Assembly (NCBI GenBank): GCA_029260135.1
Contig: JAJDDV010000053.1
Coordinates: 1-64,000 of the forward strand
Direction of reading: 5' to 3'
Length of the DNA: 64,000 nucleotides
From: Phycisphaerae bacterium
GTDB lineage: Bacteria; Planctomycetota; Phycisphaerae; UBA1845
The notes beneath the pieces were generated by a model that saw only the letters and a list, made by a program, of their open reading frames with translations, had not been told where the DNA came from and did no database searches. Below are positions 1 to 8,674 of this stretch, piece after piece. A program made the position numbers and the translations under genes. Position 1 is the stretch's first letter. Every line of letters starts with the position of its first letter.

Positions 1-111
1 TCACTTCTGTCTGGATCCAAGAGCATGGTCGAGTGAGCAATCCGTGCGATCTGACGTGCGTGCGCGTACTCTCGCCGCTGTACGCATCTCTCGGCCCGCA
101 TGTGTGACTGT

Positions 112-471
112 TCAGGCCGCGCGGCAATAGCGGTGATGAAGCCCGCCGACCTGCGGAATCGCGATGACCTTGCCTCTGTCCGGCGGCTCGACCTCCCTCT
201 CGATTGGCGAGTTGCGGTCCAGCGACAGGTGAGTTCGTGAGTGCAGGTAGTAATCGAAATACGATCGCAGAATTCGCCGCAAATGCCGCTCGTTCAGCAC
301 AATCAAGTGGTTCAAACATTCGCGGCGGATCGAACCGTTCAAGCGTTCGGCATATGGATTCTGCCAGGGAGACTGCGGAGCCGTCAGCACTTCTTCGATG
401 CCCATGTTGCGGACACGTTGCCGGAAGGTCTTTCCGTAGACTCCGTCACGATCGCGGCCGAAATTGACGCT
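112..471 (-). pseudogene. C-terminal remnant of an integrase-core (rve) transposase
   Basis: About 115 residues of a DDE transposase of the IS3/IS481 integrase-core type. What remains includes the stretch after the second acidic residue (PQSPWQNPYAERLNGSIRRE), which carries the final Glu of the DDE triad, and the usual C-terminal tail ending GGLHHRYCRAA. The N-terminal half with the HTH and the first Asp is absent. The reading frame stays open to 699, but the residues upstream of about 471 do not resemble a transposase and look like spacer DNA read through. No terminal inverted repeats are visible. It is a dead insertion-sequence fragment next to another truncated gene at 659, which suggests a rearrangement here. 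Confidence 0.75.
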
Positions 472-514
472 ATGATCCACCACGCCCGCAGCCGCACTCG
501 AACTGTTACCCTCG

Positions 515-542
515 GCTCCAGTCAGAAGCAAGCGACTGGAGC
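515..542. repeat. Short palindrome, 9-bp arms
   Basis: GCTCCAGTC and GACTGGAGC form a perfect 9-bp inverted repeat around a 10-nt loop, just upstream of the transposase remnant. It is probably one of the many REP-like hairpins in the spacers of this window. No second copy was found here. Confidence 0.55.
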
Positions 543-658
543 TTGGGTTTCCAGGACGGGGCGTTACACTCGTGCTCGGTAAGCTCAGCCGCGGAGCCTG
601 CGAGGACCAAATGCGAAATGTCGAGCCGGAGGGCTCAAGAACCCTGAACGCAAGGGTC

Positions 659-889
659 ATGAGCACGAACATTGCGAAGCCCGCTAAGGTCGCGATCATC
701 GGCGCCAGCGGAACCTACGGCCAGGGAATCCTCGCCCGGGCCGAGGAGATCGGTGTCAAAACGGTGGTGGTCACGCGGTCGCCGCACGAGTTCCAAGACG
801 TGAAGCCTTCGACTTCCGTGATCGAAACGCCGCTGGATGAAGAGGAGAAGCTGAGAGAGGCGTACTCGGAGAACGACATGGGATTCACA
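659..889 (+). pseudogene. Truncated NAD(P)-binding Rossmann protein, N-terminus only
   Basis: From the ATG at 659 the frame encodes a Rossmann start: VAIIGASGTYGQGILARA (GxxGxxG-type), then a beta-alpha unit and a stretch ending near DEEEKLREAYSEND. This is how NmrA-like or NAD(P)-dependent epimerase/reductase proteins begin. After about codon 75 the frame runs into spacer DNA containing repeats (stop at 1609), and the rest of the domain is missing. The upstream side is also scrambled by a transposase remnant, so the gene was probably cut by recombination. The exact subfamily cannot be told from so short a piece. Confidence 0.55.
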
Positions 890-1159
890 CGGCGGCGCTG
901 CGTTTTGCCATGCCAGCCGACGCAGGAGGCACGAACCGCTGGCCATCAGCCTTCGGCTGACAGATCACGCCCACCTCGATTCCCGCTTGCTAAGGGGGGA
1001 GGCAAAGCTGGCGGCGGTCCGGGACCGGCCACCGGCTACGATCTGGCGCCCTTCAGCCTGCAATGCGGAACGGACGTCAACCCGCGCTGTCTACAACAAC
1101 GCTCTGCCCGCTCCATGACTGTCGCGGCTCGGATTGACCGGGGCTACCGGTTGAAACTC
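890..1159. other. Spacer of decayed sequence with REP-like hairpins
   Basis: No credible gene. It holds the hairpin CAGCCTTCGGCTG near 948, a GCTTGCTAAGGGGGGAGGC segment (985-1003) related to the C-run/G-run palindromes at 26397 and 44571, and one copy of the GCTCC...GGTCGCGGC repeat at 1105. Confidence 0.5.
1105..1131. repeat. Dispersed repeat family A, copy 1
   Basis: Carries GCCCGCTCCATGACTGTCGC followed by GGCTC. The same 25 bases recur exactly at 2676-2700. Divergent relatives are at 2514 and 26075. Confidence 0.7.
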
Positions 1160-2353
1160 TCACACCACATTGCGCTCTCGAATCGGCCGGTTTCTTGCGA
1201 AGCGATCAAAACTCAGTCGAGACAAATCCAACGATCTATACTCTCCGAAGGTGATGAGTTCACTGATGGCACGGCCCACGGCCGGGCTTTGCTGCAAACC
1301 GTGACCGGAGAACCCGTTGGCGAGCGCGAGATTCTCGACATCCGGATGGAATCCGAGGATCGCGTTCTGATCGAACGTATTCACCGCGTAGTGACCAGCC
1401 CACGCATTGATGCACCGGCTCGAAGCAAAGGCCTCCGCGCGATGCGCCAGCATCGGCCACAGTCGCTGCTCGAACAGGTCGGTATCGACGGTGTCGTCCA
1501 GCGTGTCGGGATCTTCATCGGTCGGTGGCGCGATGCCGCAGACGTAGTGCTCGCCCTCCGGCCGGAAGTACAAGCCGGTGGGATCGATCACCATCGGGCA
1601 GTGCGGTAACGGCTCCCTGCACGCGATGACGAAGACCTGTCGCTTGCGTGGGCGTACGGGCAGATCCACGCCGACCATCGACGCGATCTCGGTGGCATGC
1701 GGACCGGCGGCGTTGACCAGCGCGTGGCACGCGACGCGCTGACCGCCGGCAAGACGAACGGAGTTGATCTTCGAGGCGGCTCGGTCAATCCCGATCACCT
1801 CATCATGCACGTACTTCGCACCCAGTTGCTCGGCCTTGCGGCGAAAACCGTGCAGCAGCGCGTGCGGATCGATCCAGCCTTCGCCGCTGAGCCCCAGCGA
1901 GCCGCCGGCCAGGTCGTCGACGTGGAGCCAGGGGAATCGGTGCGTCAGTTGCTTTAGCGATAGCAGTGCGACGTCGGCTCCGAGGTCTCGTTGCCGGCGG
2001 TGATTGGACTGTAGCGTGGACCAGCCCTTTTCGGTGGCCAGGAACAAATAGCCCGCTTCCACGAAGGAGACGTCCACGCCGTGGTCGTCGACGCCGAGGT
2101 GTTCGTCGACGTTTCTGAGGAACTCGGCGGAGAACATGGACATCCGGATGTTCTCCGCCGTCGAGAACTGTTGGCGAATGCCGCCGACGGAGAGCGTTGT
2201 GGAACAGGCGACGTAGCGCGGGTCCTTCTCGACGACGAGGACCCGCCCGGTGAAGTCGGATGACGCGGTCAGGAAGTAGGCGATGGAACTTCCGATCACG
2301 CCGCCGCCAACGATGACTACGTCGAAACTCTCACACATTTGCTGTGGGCTCAC
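1160..2353 (-). CDS. FAD-dependent oxidoreductase of the DAO family (FOXRED1/sarcosine-oxidase-beta type)
   Basis: A 397-residue soluble flavoprotein. Residues 10-22 hold the dinucleotide-binding motif VVIVGGGVIGSSIAY, followed by a Glu near residue 42 (VVEKD) expected to hold the FAD ribose. The signature ACSTTLSVGGIRQQF is typical of the sarcosine oxidase/dimethylglycine dehydrogenase/FOXRED1 branch. The C-terminal GFSGHGLQQSPAVGRAISEL (from residue 347) is the conserved second FAD-contacting loop. Such enzymes oxidise secondary or N-methylated amino acids and related amines; the substrate is not predictable here. It is transcribed away from the sugar-kinase fusion at 2762 and has no operon partner. 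The last codons lie in repeat-rich DNA, so the last few residues may be replaced sequence. Confidence 0.85.
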   Translation of the reverse strand: MSPQQMCESFDVVIVGGGVIGSSIAYFLTASSDFTGRVLVVEKDPRYVACSTTLSVGGIRQQFSTAENIRMSMFSAEFLRNVDEHLGVDDHGVDVSFVEAGYLFLATEKGWSTLQSNHRRQRDLGADVALLSLKQLTHRFPWLHVDDLAGGSLGLSGEGWIDPHALLHGFRRKAEQLGAKYVHDEVIGIDRAASKINSVRLAGGQRVACHALVNAAGPHATEIASMVGVDLPVRPRKRQVFVIACREPLPHCPMVIDPTGLYFRPEGEHYVCGIAPPTDEDPDTLDDTVDTDLFEQRLWPMLAHRAEAFASSRCINAWAGHYAVNTFDQNAILGFHPDVENLALANGFSGHGLQQSPAVGRAISELITFGEYRSLDLSRLSFDRFARNRPIRERNVV

Positions 2354-2513
2354 TCATTGCACCTCCGCCGCTTGCGCGATGGCATGGTATCCGAGATAGG
2401 GGTGGGCACGCGAGCCGGGCTGCGGGGCGATACATCAGCCGGTCCGTCCCCCGCCCTTCGCCGTTGGCGAAGGACGGGTCACCCTGCGTCGTCTATAGCG
2501 TGCGGCGATACGG

Positions 2514-2535
2514 CCGCTCCCTCGCGGTCGCGATA
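2514..2535. repeat. Dispersed repeat family A, divergent copy 2
   Basis: CCGCTCCCTCGCGGTCGCG; shares the CCGCTCC...GGTCGCG frame with the copies at 1105, 2675 and 26075. Confidence 0.55.
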
Positions 2536-2674
2536 GGGATCAGCTGTCGACTCGCAAACGTCAGCCAAGTCGCAGAGATGGTCGCGGCAGGTGAACCTCC
2601 CGCTTGCTGCGGGAGAACCACGTTCCCTACGCAGCTGGGGCGAGCGCGGTCGCCGGGTGCCCGCGTTGCTCGGC

Positions 2675-2701
2675 AGCCCGCTCCATGACTGTCGCGGCTC
2701 T
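2675..2701. repeat. Dispersed repeat family A, copy 3
   Basis: 25 bases identical to the copy at 1106-1130, about 1.6 kb away and in the same orientation. The two copies bracket the FAD oxidoreductase gene. Confidence 0.7.
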
Positions 2702-2761
2702 GATCTCGCCAGCGGCGGAAAAGCGTGTGCCGGAATCAAGCTCCGAGCCGATACAAGAGCG

Positions 2762-4357
2762 ATGTCTACGAATTTGCAGCGAAAAATCGTTGAGCTGCCG
2801 GAGCTGCTGACCGCAGCGAAGGAGGCTCGCGCCGAGGGCCGAACGGTCGTTCACTGTCACGGTTGCTTCGACATGGTGCATCCCGGTCACATTCGCTATT
2901 TGCAGTTCGCCCGGCAGCAGGGCGACGTGCTGATCGTGAGCTTGACCGGCGATTCGGACATGTCCAAAGCGGGGCTCCACCCGTACATCCCGCAGGACCT
3001 GCGGGCGGAGAACCTGGCTGCGTTGATGTTCGTCGACTACGTCTACATCGACCCCACGCCGACGGCCGAGTCGCTGCTGATGCAGTTGAGGCCTGACGTG
3101 TATGTGAAGGGGCGCGAGTATGAGAACTCGACCGACGCGGGATTCCTCGCAGAGAAGGGCGTCGTCGAGGGGTACGGCGGGCGGATCATTTTCTCGAGCG
3201 GCGAGATCGTGTTCAGCTCGACCGAGTTGATCGGTCGGATGCCGCAGGCGGATCAGACGATGCTCCACCGCCTGAAGCTGCTGACGGAGCGATACAACAT
3301 CACGCTCGACTCGGTGACGGCCACGCTGGAGCAGTTTCGCGATCTTCACGTGTTGGTGGTGGGCGACATCGTTCTGGACCGGTATGTGTTCTGCGATGCG
3401 CTGGGAGTGGCGAGTGAGTCGCCGGTGATGACGCTGGCGCAGCGTGATGAGCGCAGCTATGTCGGAGGTGCGGCCATTGTCGCGCGGCACGTGGCGGCGC
3501 TGGGTGCGCACGCGTTTCTGTTGAGCGCGGGCGGGTCGGACGACGGTTCGCAGATGGTCACGGAGGTGCTGAAGAAGGAAGGTGTGGATGCGCATCTGAT
3601 TCCGTCGCGGCCTTCGATCGTCGAGAAGACGCGGTTTCTGAACGAAGAGCACAAACTGTTCAAGGTGGATCGCGGAGGCGTGCTTCCGCTTGACTCGGTG
3701 GCGGAGCAGCGTGCGACACTGCTGCTGGAGCAGCAATCGAAGGTGGCGGATGCGGTGATCTTCTGCGACTTCGGGTACGGGATGATCACGGGCGGTCTGC
3801 TCGGGCGGGTCTTGCCGACGCTTCGCCACAACGTGGAAACGCTGTCGGCGGATGTGAGCGGCGGGCGAGCGGACTTACTTCACTTTCGCAACGTGGACCT
3901 TTTGTGTCCGACGGAAAGAGAGCTTCGCGCGACGCTGAACGATTATGATTCCGGCCTGTCATCGGCGGCGTGGGCGCTGCTCGAGCAGACGCAGGCGAGG
4001 CATCTCTTTGTCACGCTGGAAAAACGTGGAATGGTGGTGTTCGAGCGTCAGAGCCAGGAGCGTCGGTCGCCAAGCTGGTCGGGGCGACTCAAGAGCGAAC
4101 TGCTCCCGACGTTTGCGGATCATCCGATCGACCGGTTGGGCTGTGGTGACGCGCTGTTGGCATCGGCGACACTCTCGCTGGCCGCCGGGGCCGATTTGAT
4201 GCACGCGGCGTATCTCGGTAATGCGGCTGCGGCGATCGAGATCTCGATGCTGGGCAATCACCCGGTCGACAGCGAACGCATAGCGAACTGGGCGGGCGGT
4301 CGACATGAACTCGCTCGTTCTTCGGTGGCTGATCCTGGCGCGGCGATTCCCGTCTGA
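2762..4357 (+). CDS. Nucleotidyltransferase-PfkB sugar kinase fusion (HldE-like, reversed domain order)
   Basis: A 531-residue bifunctional protein. Residues 1-190 are an RfaE2-type nucleotidyltransferase with GCFDMVHPGH (residues 34-43, the HxGH nucleotide site), DVYVKG and the terminal SSTELI motif. Residues 195-520 are a PfkB/RfaE1-type sugar kinase whose C-terminal phosphoryl-transfer motif reads DRLGCGDALLA (about 455-465), where the family usually has DTxGAGD. In E. coli HldE the kinase comes first and the adenylyltransferase second; here the order is reversed. The natural role is phosphorylation of heptose-7-phosphate and activation to a nucleotide sugar for the outer membrane, but the sugar could differ. 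The ATG at 2762 was chosen because the family begins there; the open frame upstream encodes repeat DNA. The end overlaps the next gene. Confidence 0.85.
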   Translation: MSTNLQRKIVELPELLTAAKEARAEGRTVVHCHGCFDMVHPGHIRYLQFARQQGDVLIVSLTGDSDMSKAGLHPYIPQDLRAENLAALMFVDYVYIDPTPTAESLLMQLRPDVYVKGREYENSTDAGFLAEKGVVEGYGGRIIFSSGEIVFSSTELIGRMPQADQTMLHRLKLLTERYNITLDSVTATLEQFRDLHVLVVGDIVLDRYVFCDALGVASESPVMTLAQRDERSYVGGAAIVARHVAALGAHAFLLSAGGSDDGSQMVTEVLKKEGVDAHLIPSRPSIVEKTRFLNEEHKLFKVDRGGVLPLDSVAEQRATLLLEQQSKVADAVIFCDFGYGMITGGLLGRVLPTLRHNVETLSADVSGGRADLLHFRNVDLLCPTERELRATLNDYDSGLSSAAWALLEQTQARHLFVTLEKRGMVVFERQSQERRSPSWSGRLKSELLPTFADHPIDRLGCGDALLASATLSLAAGADLMHAAYLGNAAAAIEISMLGNHPVDSERIANWAGGRHELARSSVADPGAAIPV

Positions 4358-4931
4358 GCCCTTCGTTTCCTCCCGGTGGACACCCGTTGACGGGCGGATC
4401 TTGTCTGCGCGGCGAGGCTTTGCTACGGTGGTTGATGGCGGGCTGTTGCGCCTGACCGCGGTGATTCATCGCGGCGCGTGGACCGTATTGGAGCGAACCT
4501 TGATCGACCCGAACCTCGAGAGAGCCCTGATCCAGCGGATTCAGCGAATTCCGATCGTGGAGACGTTGAAGATTCACATCGACGCGTGTGATGAGGGGTA
4601 CTGCAAAGCGACGAGCCCCTACGATTCGCGGTTTGACGGTGTGTTCGAGTCGTTGCACGGCGGGATCCTGATGACGCTGGCGGACAGCATCGCGTGCTTT
4701 GCGATCATGACGAAAACGGGCCCTGAGGAACCGCTGACCACGACGGACATGAACATTCGTTTTCTGGCGCCGTGCCTGACGGATGTCACCATCGTGGCAC
4801 AAGTGGTCAAGTTCGGACGGACGCTGTGCCCGGTCACGGTCGATCTGTTCGATGCGAACGAAACGAAGGTCGCGTTCGCCCAGGTCACCTATATTCGCCT
4901 GAAGAAGATACCGAGCCGATCGCGGCAGTAG
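4305..4931 (+). CDS. PaaI-family hotdog thioesterase
   Basis: The hotdog domain occupies about residues 80-200, with the family helix motif HGGILMTLADSIACFA near 116 and the DMNIRFLAPC strand after it. Proteins of this group hydrolyse acyl-CoA thioesters, often aromatic ones; the substrate is unknown. If the ATG at 4305 is used, the gene overlaps the kinase by 53 nt and carries about 65 extra N-terminal residues with no recognisable domain. A TTG at 4500 (LIDPNLERAL...) gives a more usual 143-residue protein and may be the real start. Same strand and overlap suggest co-transcription with the kinase fusion. Confidence 0.75.
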   Translation: MNSLVLRWLILARRFPSEPFVSSRWTPVDGRILSARRGFATVVDGGLLRLTAVIHRGAWTVLERTLIDPNLERALIQRIQRIPIVETLKIHIDACDEGYCKATSPYDSRFDGVFESLHGGILMTLADSIACFAIMTKTGPEEPLTTTDMNIRFLAPCLTDVTIVAQVVKFGRTLCPVTVDLFDANETKVAFAQVTYIRLKKIPSRSRQ

Positions 4932-5075
4932 TAGCCGCGGTTCGCAGGGTCGCCGGCCCACGGTAACGGCCAGGTAATCACCTCTTGATTTCGCTTCTTG
5001 GTACGGTGCGCGCGGGGTATGCTGGCGTTGGTTCAGCGATGACATCAAATGCCGTTCAAGAGAAGGAGCCATCCT

Positions 5076-5612
5076 ATGATCTATCGATGGGTACTGGCGG
5101 TTTGTACTTGCGCGATCTTCGCACTCTCGGGTGCGGCAAGCAACGGGCGCGGCCAGGAGGCCTCGGTGAAGGATGAGCATGGGGTCTTCACGGGCGAGGT
5201 CAAGCTCGTGTTCTATGTGAGTGATGTACGGAAGAGCGCAGCGCTTTACCGGGACGTGCTGGGATTCACGTTTCATCACTATCACGACTACGAAAGCGGC
5301 AAAAGCGTGGTTGCGTGGACGCGCGAGGAGAAGCCGATCTACGCGGAGATGTCGTACGCCGGGCGCCGGTTCGGAATTCATCGCCCCACCAGTGCAGCCG
5401 ACGAGCGCTGTGTCGGCGGGGCGAAGGTCTACCTTCGCGTGAAGGATCTCGGCGCGCATCACCGGAGGGTCAAGGCGCGCGGCGCCGAGCCGAGCAAGAT
5501 GGTTGAGAGGCCGTGGATGAACATGTTCCGCGTGACCGATCCGGACGGGAACCGCATCTACTTCGCGTACACGGAAGACGCTGTCCACGGAAACCCGTGG
5601 TTTGGAAAGTAA
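5076..5612 (+). CDS. Exported VOC (glyoxalase/bleomycin-resistance fold) protein
   Basis: 178 residues. Residues 1-25 form a signal peptide (MIYRWVLAVCTCAIFALSGAASNG), followed by one vicinal-oxygen-chelate domain: FYVSDVRKSAALYRDVLGF, then VYLRVKDLGAHHRRVKARGA and the closing DPDGNRIYF strand. The strong ribosome site AGAAGGAG (5061-5068) fixes the ATG at 5076. VOC proteins are usually cytoplasmic metalloenzymes or binding proteins; a secreted one points to a periplasmic role that cannot be specified. Convergent with the M32 peptidase gene, 11 nt away. Confidence 0.8.
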   Translation: MIYRWVLAVCTCAIFALSGAASNGRGQEASVKDEHGVFTGEVKLVFYVSDVRKSAALYRDVLGFTFHHYHDYESGKSVVAWTREEKPIYAEMSYAGRRFGIHRPTSAADERCVGGAKVYLRVKDLGAHHRRVKARGAEPSKMVERPWMNMFRVTDPDGNRIYFAYTEDAVHGNPWFGK

Positions 5613-5623
5613 CGGCGGACCGC

Positions 5624-7120
5624 TCAGAGGTTGTAGATGTCCGAGAATTTCTCGGTGACGTAGTTGACGAACGGTTCGATGGTGAGCGGCTTTCCAGTAA
5701 CGCGCTCCACGAGCTCACCCGCGCGGAATCGCCGGCCGTGGGCGTGAATGTTGGTGCGCAACCAATCCAGCAAGGATCGCTGGTCGTTACGGGCGAGGCG
5801 ATCGAAGAGGTCCGGCAGGTCTATCTTGGCCTGGTCGAAGAACTGCGCGGCGTAGAGATTGCCGAGCGTGTAGGTCGGGAAGTAGCCCAGCGCGCCCATT
5901 GACCAGTGGATGTCTTGCAGGCAGCCGTCGCGATCGTCGGGCGGCGTGACGCCGATCGAGGAGGTCATTTTTCCGTTCCAGGCGGCAGGTACGTCGTCGA
6001 CACTGATGGCCGAGCTGATCAGCGCTCGTTCGATCTCGAACCGTACGATGATGTGCAGGTTGTAGGTGAGTTCGTCGGCTTCGATGCGGATGAGCGAAGG
6101 CTTCACTGCGTTGATGGCACCGTAGAACGCGTCGAGCGAGACATCCGCCAGCGCACCGGGGAAGCGTTTCTTCAGCGCGTCGAAGTGAAAGCTCCAGAAG
6201 GCTTTGCTTCGGCCGATCATGTTCTCCCACATGCGCGACTGGGATTCGTGAATTCCCAGCGAAACGGCGTCGCCCATCGGCGTGAAGGCGTGCTCAGAGC
6301 GAAGACCCTGTTCGTAAAGCGCGTGGCCAACCTCGTGCATCGTTCCGAAAAGCGAGGAGGAGAGGAGTTGCTCGCTGAATCGCGTGGTGATGCGTACGTC
6401 GCCGCTGCCGCCGATCGTCGTGCAGAACGGGTGAACGGAAACGTCCGTTCGTCCTCGGTCGAAGTCAAAGCCGAAGGCGGCGGCCATCTTTCGAGAGAGA
6501 AACGCCTGCTGCTCTGTTGGATAGTCTCGCGTCAAGATCGAAGGGTCGGGTTTGGCTGACGCACCTTCGATTCGTTTGAGGAGATCGACCGTGGCTACGC
6601 GTAGCTGATCGAAGAGCGTGGCAATGTCGGCCGACTTTGCGCCGGGCTCAAACTCGTCGAGCAGCGCGTCGTAGGGTTCGGTCTCGTATCCGATGTGATC
6701 GGCGACTTGCTTCTTGAGATCGACGAGCTTGGCCAGGTGCGGCGCGAACTCGTTGAAGGCGGATCGGGTGCGCGCGATCGCCCAGGCATCTTTGGCGAGG
6801 CTCGCGGATCGCGCGATCTCACGGACGAGGTCAGTCGGAACATTGGCGGCTCGGTCGAGGGCGCGACGTGTTTCGCGGAGGTTGGTCAGCGCGACGAAGT
6901 CGTCGGGCGCGGCCTGGGCATCGTCGAGTAGCGCGCGTGTTTCGTCGGCGACCAGACGCTCATGCACCAGTCCGGCGAGCACGGACATTTGCTCGGCGCG
7001 TGCCTGTATGCCGTGCTTTGGCATATAGGTTTCTTGATCCCAGTCGAGGAGCTGCTCGACGGCGCCGAGGCGCCCAATGTCCTTCACGCGGTCCATGAGT
7101 TTGAGGTAGGTGTTCGGCAT
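5624..7120 (-). CDS. Carboxypeptidase Taq family (M32) metallopeptidase
   Basis: 498 residues, the usual length for M32. The zinc site HEVGH is at about residues 262-266 in the family context MHEVGHALYEQG. Other family blocks are visible: LLDWDQETYMP near the N-terminus, RLEADELTYNLHI-like (RIEADELTYNLHIIVRFE), and DIHWSMGALGYFPTY near residue 410. The enzyme removes C-terminal residues in the cytoplasm with broad specificity; there is no signal peptide. GGAG 5 nt before the ATG supports the start. It stands alone, with a long gene-free stretch upstream. Confidence 0.93.
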   Translation of the reverse strand: MPNTYLKLMDRVKDIGRLGAVEQLLDWDQETYMPKHGIQARAEQMSVLAGLVHERLVADETRALLDDAQAAPDDFVALTNLRETRRALDRAANVPTDLVREIARSASLAKDAWAIARTRSAFNEFAPHLAKLVDLKKQVADHIGYETEPYDALLDEFEPGAKSADIATLFDQLRVATVDLLKRIEGASAKPDPSILTRDYPTEQQAFLSRKMAAAFGFDFDRGRTDVSVHPFCTTIGGSGDVRITTRFSEQLLSSSLFGTMHEVGHALYEQGLRSEHAFTPMGDAVSLGIHESQSRMWENMIGRSKAFWSFHFDALKKRFPGALADVSLDAFYGAINAVKPSLIRIEADELTYNLHIIVRFEIERALISSAISVDDVPAAWNGKMTSSIGVTPPDDRDGCLQDIHWSMGALGYFPTYTLGNLYAAQFFDQAKIDLPDLFDRLARNDQRSLLDWLRTNIHAHGRRFRAGELVERVTGKPLTIEPFVNYVTEKFSDIYNL

Positions 7121-8674
7121 GTGTCTCCAACCGCGTAAGCCACCGGTGACCAGGTGTCCACCGGGGACGATTGGCCGCTATCCGGCATCCATCGAGGCGG
7201 TAAGCGTAGTCGCCTCGCGCTTGTTCGTCCAATAATTTCGGTCCGGAGCGGCCTGGCACTGAAGGTTATCGGGTGTTCGCGTGCTTTCGGCCGGACACAA
7301 TCTTACAAGACGCCGGCAGAAAATGGTCCGACAAAACTTGACTCTGCAGGCGCTGGCATGTAGACTTGTTTACCGGACGAGTATTACTGGATTGATTCGG
7401 CGGTTCTTAGAGGATGAACGGGGCAACATAGCTAACGAGATTATATCGCAGGTTATACAGTAGAATATCCATAACATAACCGCACCGTCGCGAGCGATTG
7501 CTAGCGACCGATCGTTATCTGAATTTCGCCCTCTTTTCTCTTCATAGAATCACAACCCTTCATCGAGACCGCCCTCTCTCCAAAACTGAATAGTGTCCGT
7601 ACGTTGAGTTTGTGCTGCGCGATCCGCGTTTGATGCGCGGGAAACGCCCTTTGGTTCAACGTGCGCTAAGCGTTTGCGGCGCAAGATGTTGCGCGCCGCG
7701 CTTTCAGTGAGAGTCGGTCATGATTTGGACGCATCGCAACGGTCGCTGGTCGCACGAACTCGTGTTGTCCGGGCGACTAGCGCGCAAGGTTGGCACTCGG
7801 GGAGCCGGTGACTTCGGCCCTTCCACGCTGGGTCGGGTCGCTTACGGCTCCCCGGGGGCTGACCCTATACCTGCTTCGGCGGTTCGCCGGGCTCGTTCCG
7901 CTTTCGGGTGGGGCTTCACGACGGCGGTCGCCTCGCAGGCGCAGGATTCAACTCGGTCGAGCGCAGGCCGAGAAACTGATCGAAGTTCCGTACCCTCCTC
8001 CCTTCCTCCTTGGTTGCGTTTGGCGTCGCGAGCGTCGGCTCGACACCTACCTCCTCCGGGGTCGAGCCAATTACGCTCGTCGACGCCAACGCTTCCGAGG
8101 GTCTTCCCGGGAGCCTTGGACGGCGTACGACGAAATATCCAGATTTGGATGGGGCCGCCGCAACGGTCGCTCGTGGGTGAATGGAACACAGACGCAGGTG
8201 GACAGGTGGGGACCAACTACCAGCGATCTTGTGAAGAAGGTTTCGAGCGACCGTGCGGCCACCATCCGTATTTTGATTGAATGACCGTAGTGCGACAGGT
8301 TGCCCTGCCTGTCGAAGAATAAGTTCTTTCCAAAGCCGCGAATTCGAGCGGCCGGTGGACAAACCGGTCGCTCGCTTCGTATCTGGACTTCTGGCGCATC
8401 CCCCAACGTGCGACTTCCCTTCTTCACTTGACCGGCGCCTCGGAATCGGACATACTCTACCGTACCGATCAGACTGGCGGTTCGGGTGGCCTGTCTTGTT
8501 GCACTCCCGGATCGCCGGATGCGGTGACATCTTGGAGGGTGGCGTATGCAGGTCAAATCGGTCGGGAGGTTGAGGCGACGCGTCGGGCTCGGTGCCCCAT
8601 CTCTTCAGCGGTGGGGGGCGCAACTCATTGTTAGCTCAACGGGCAGGACCACGTCATTGAGTCTGGGGGCGTAG
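7121..8674. other. 1.55-kb gene-free region
   Basis: Open frames on both strands here overlap each other and lack domains or coding-like composition, so I call none. 7300-7560 is markedly AT-richer than the surroundings. 7700-8640 is GC-rich with many small hairpins (CGACAGG/CCTGTCG at 8293-8314, CCGGT/ACCGG near 8350) and one large one at 8016-8092. No tRNA, rRNA or known ncRNA consensus was recognised. It may hold an unannotated structured RNA, or the wreck of the protease gene whose tail survives at 8675. Confidence 0.5.
8016..8092. other. Large bulged hairpin, about 26 bp of stem in 77 nt
   Basis: Arms: GCGT (8016) with ACGC (8089); TGGCGTCGCGAGCG (8021-8034) with CGCTCG-T-CGACGCCA (8074-8088, one bulged T); GGCTCGAC (8037-8044) with GTCGAGCC (8061-8068). 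The apical loop is 16 nt (8045-8060, containing CCTCC). Either strand can fold. No T-run follows, so it is not an obvious terminator. Function unknown; it could be a structured RNA element or a foldback repeat. Confidence 0.6.

Larger units (their letters stand above)
2354..2761. other. Gene-free spacer, mosaic of hairpin repeats
   Basis: No gene seen. It contains a hairpin with arms CCCTTCGCC/GGCGAAGG near 2451-2475, family A repeats at 2514 and 2675, and the hairpin CTCCCGCTTGCTGCGGGAG at 2598-2616. Several of these modules match pieces found in other spacers of the window. Confidence 0.55.

Noticed and set aside
2627-3829. 400-codon reverse-strand frame opposite the kinase fusion
   Set aside because: Arg/His-rich antisense shadow of a gene with clear motifs on the other strand.
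4089-5588. 499-codon reverse-strand frame
   Set aside because: It spans three unrelated plus-strand genes and their spacers and has shadow composition.
8016-8092. Integron attC site
   Set aside because: The foldback size is right, but the outer arms lack RYYYAAC and GTTRRRY in the needed orientation (GTT is on the 5' arm), there is only one copy, and no integrase or cassette array is present.
7720-8640. Overlapping long open frames on both strands
   Set aside because: They result from high GC content; the proteins are Arg/Pro/Ser-rich without domains and contradict each other in overlap.
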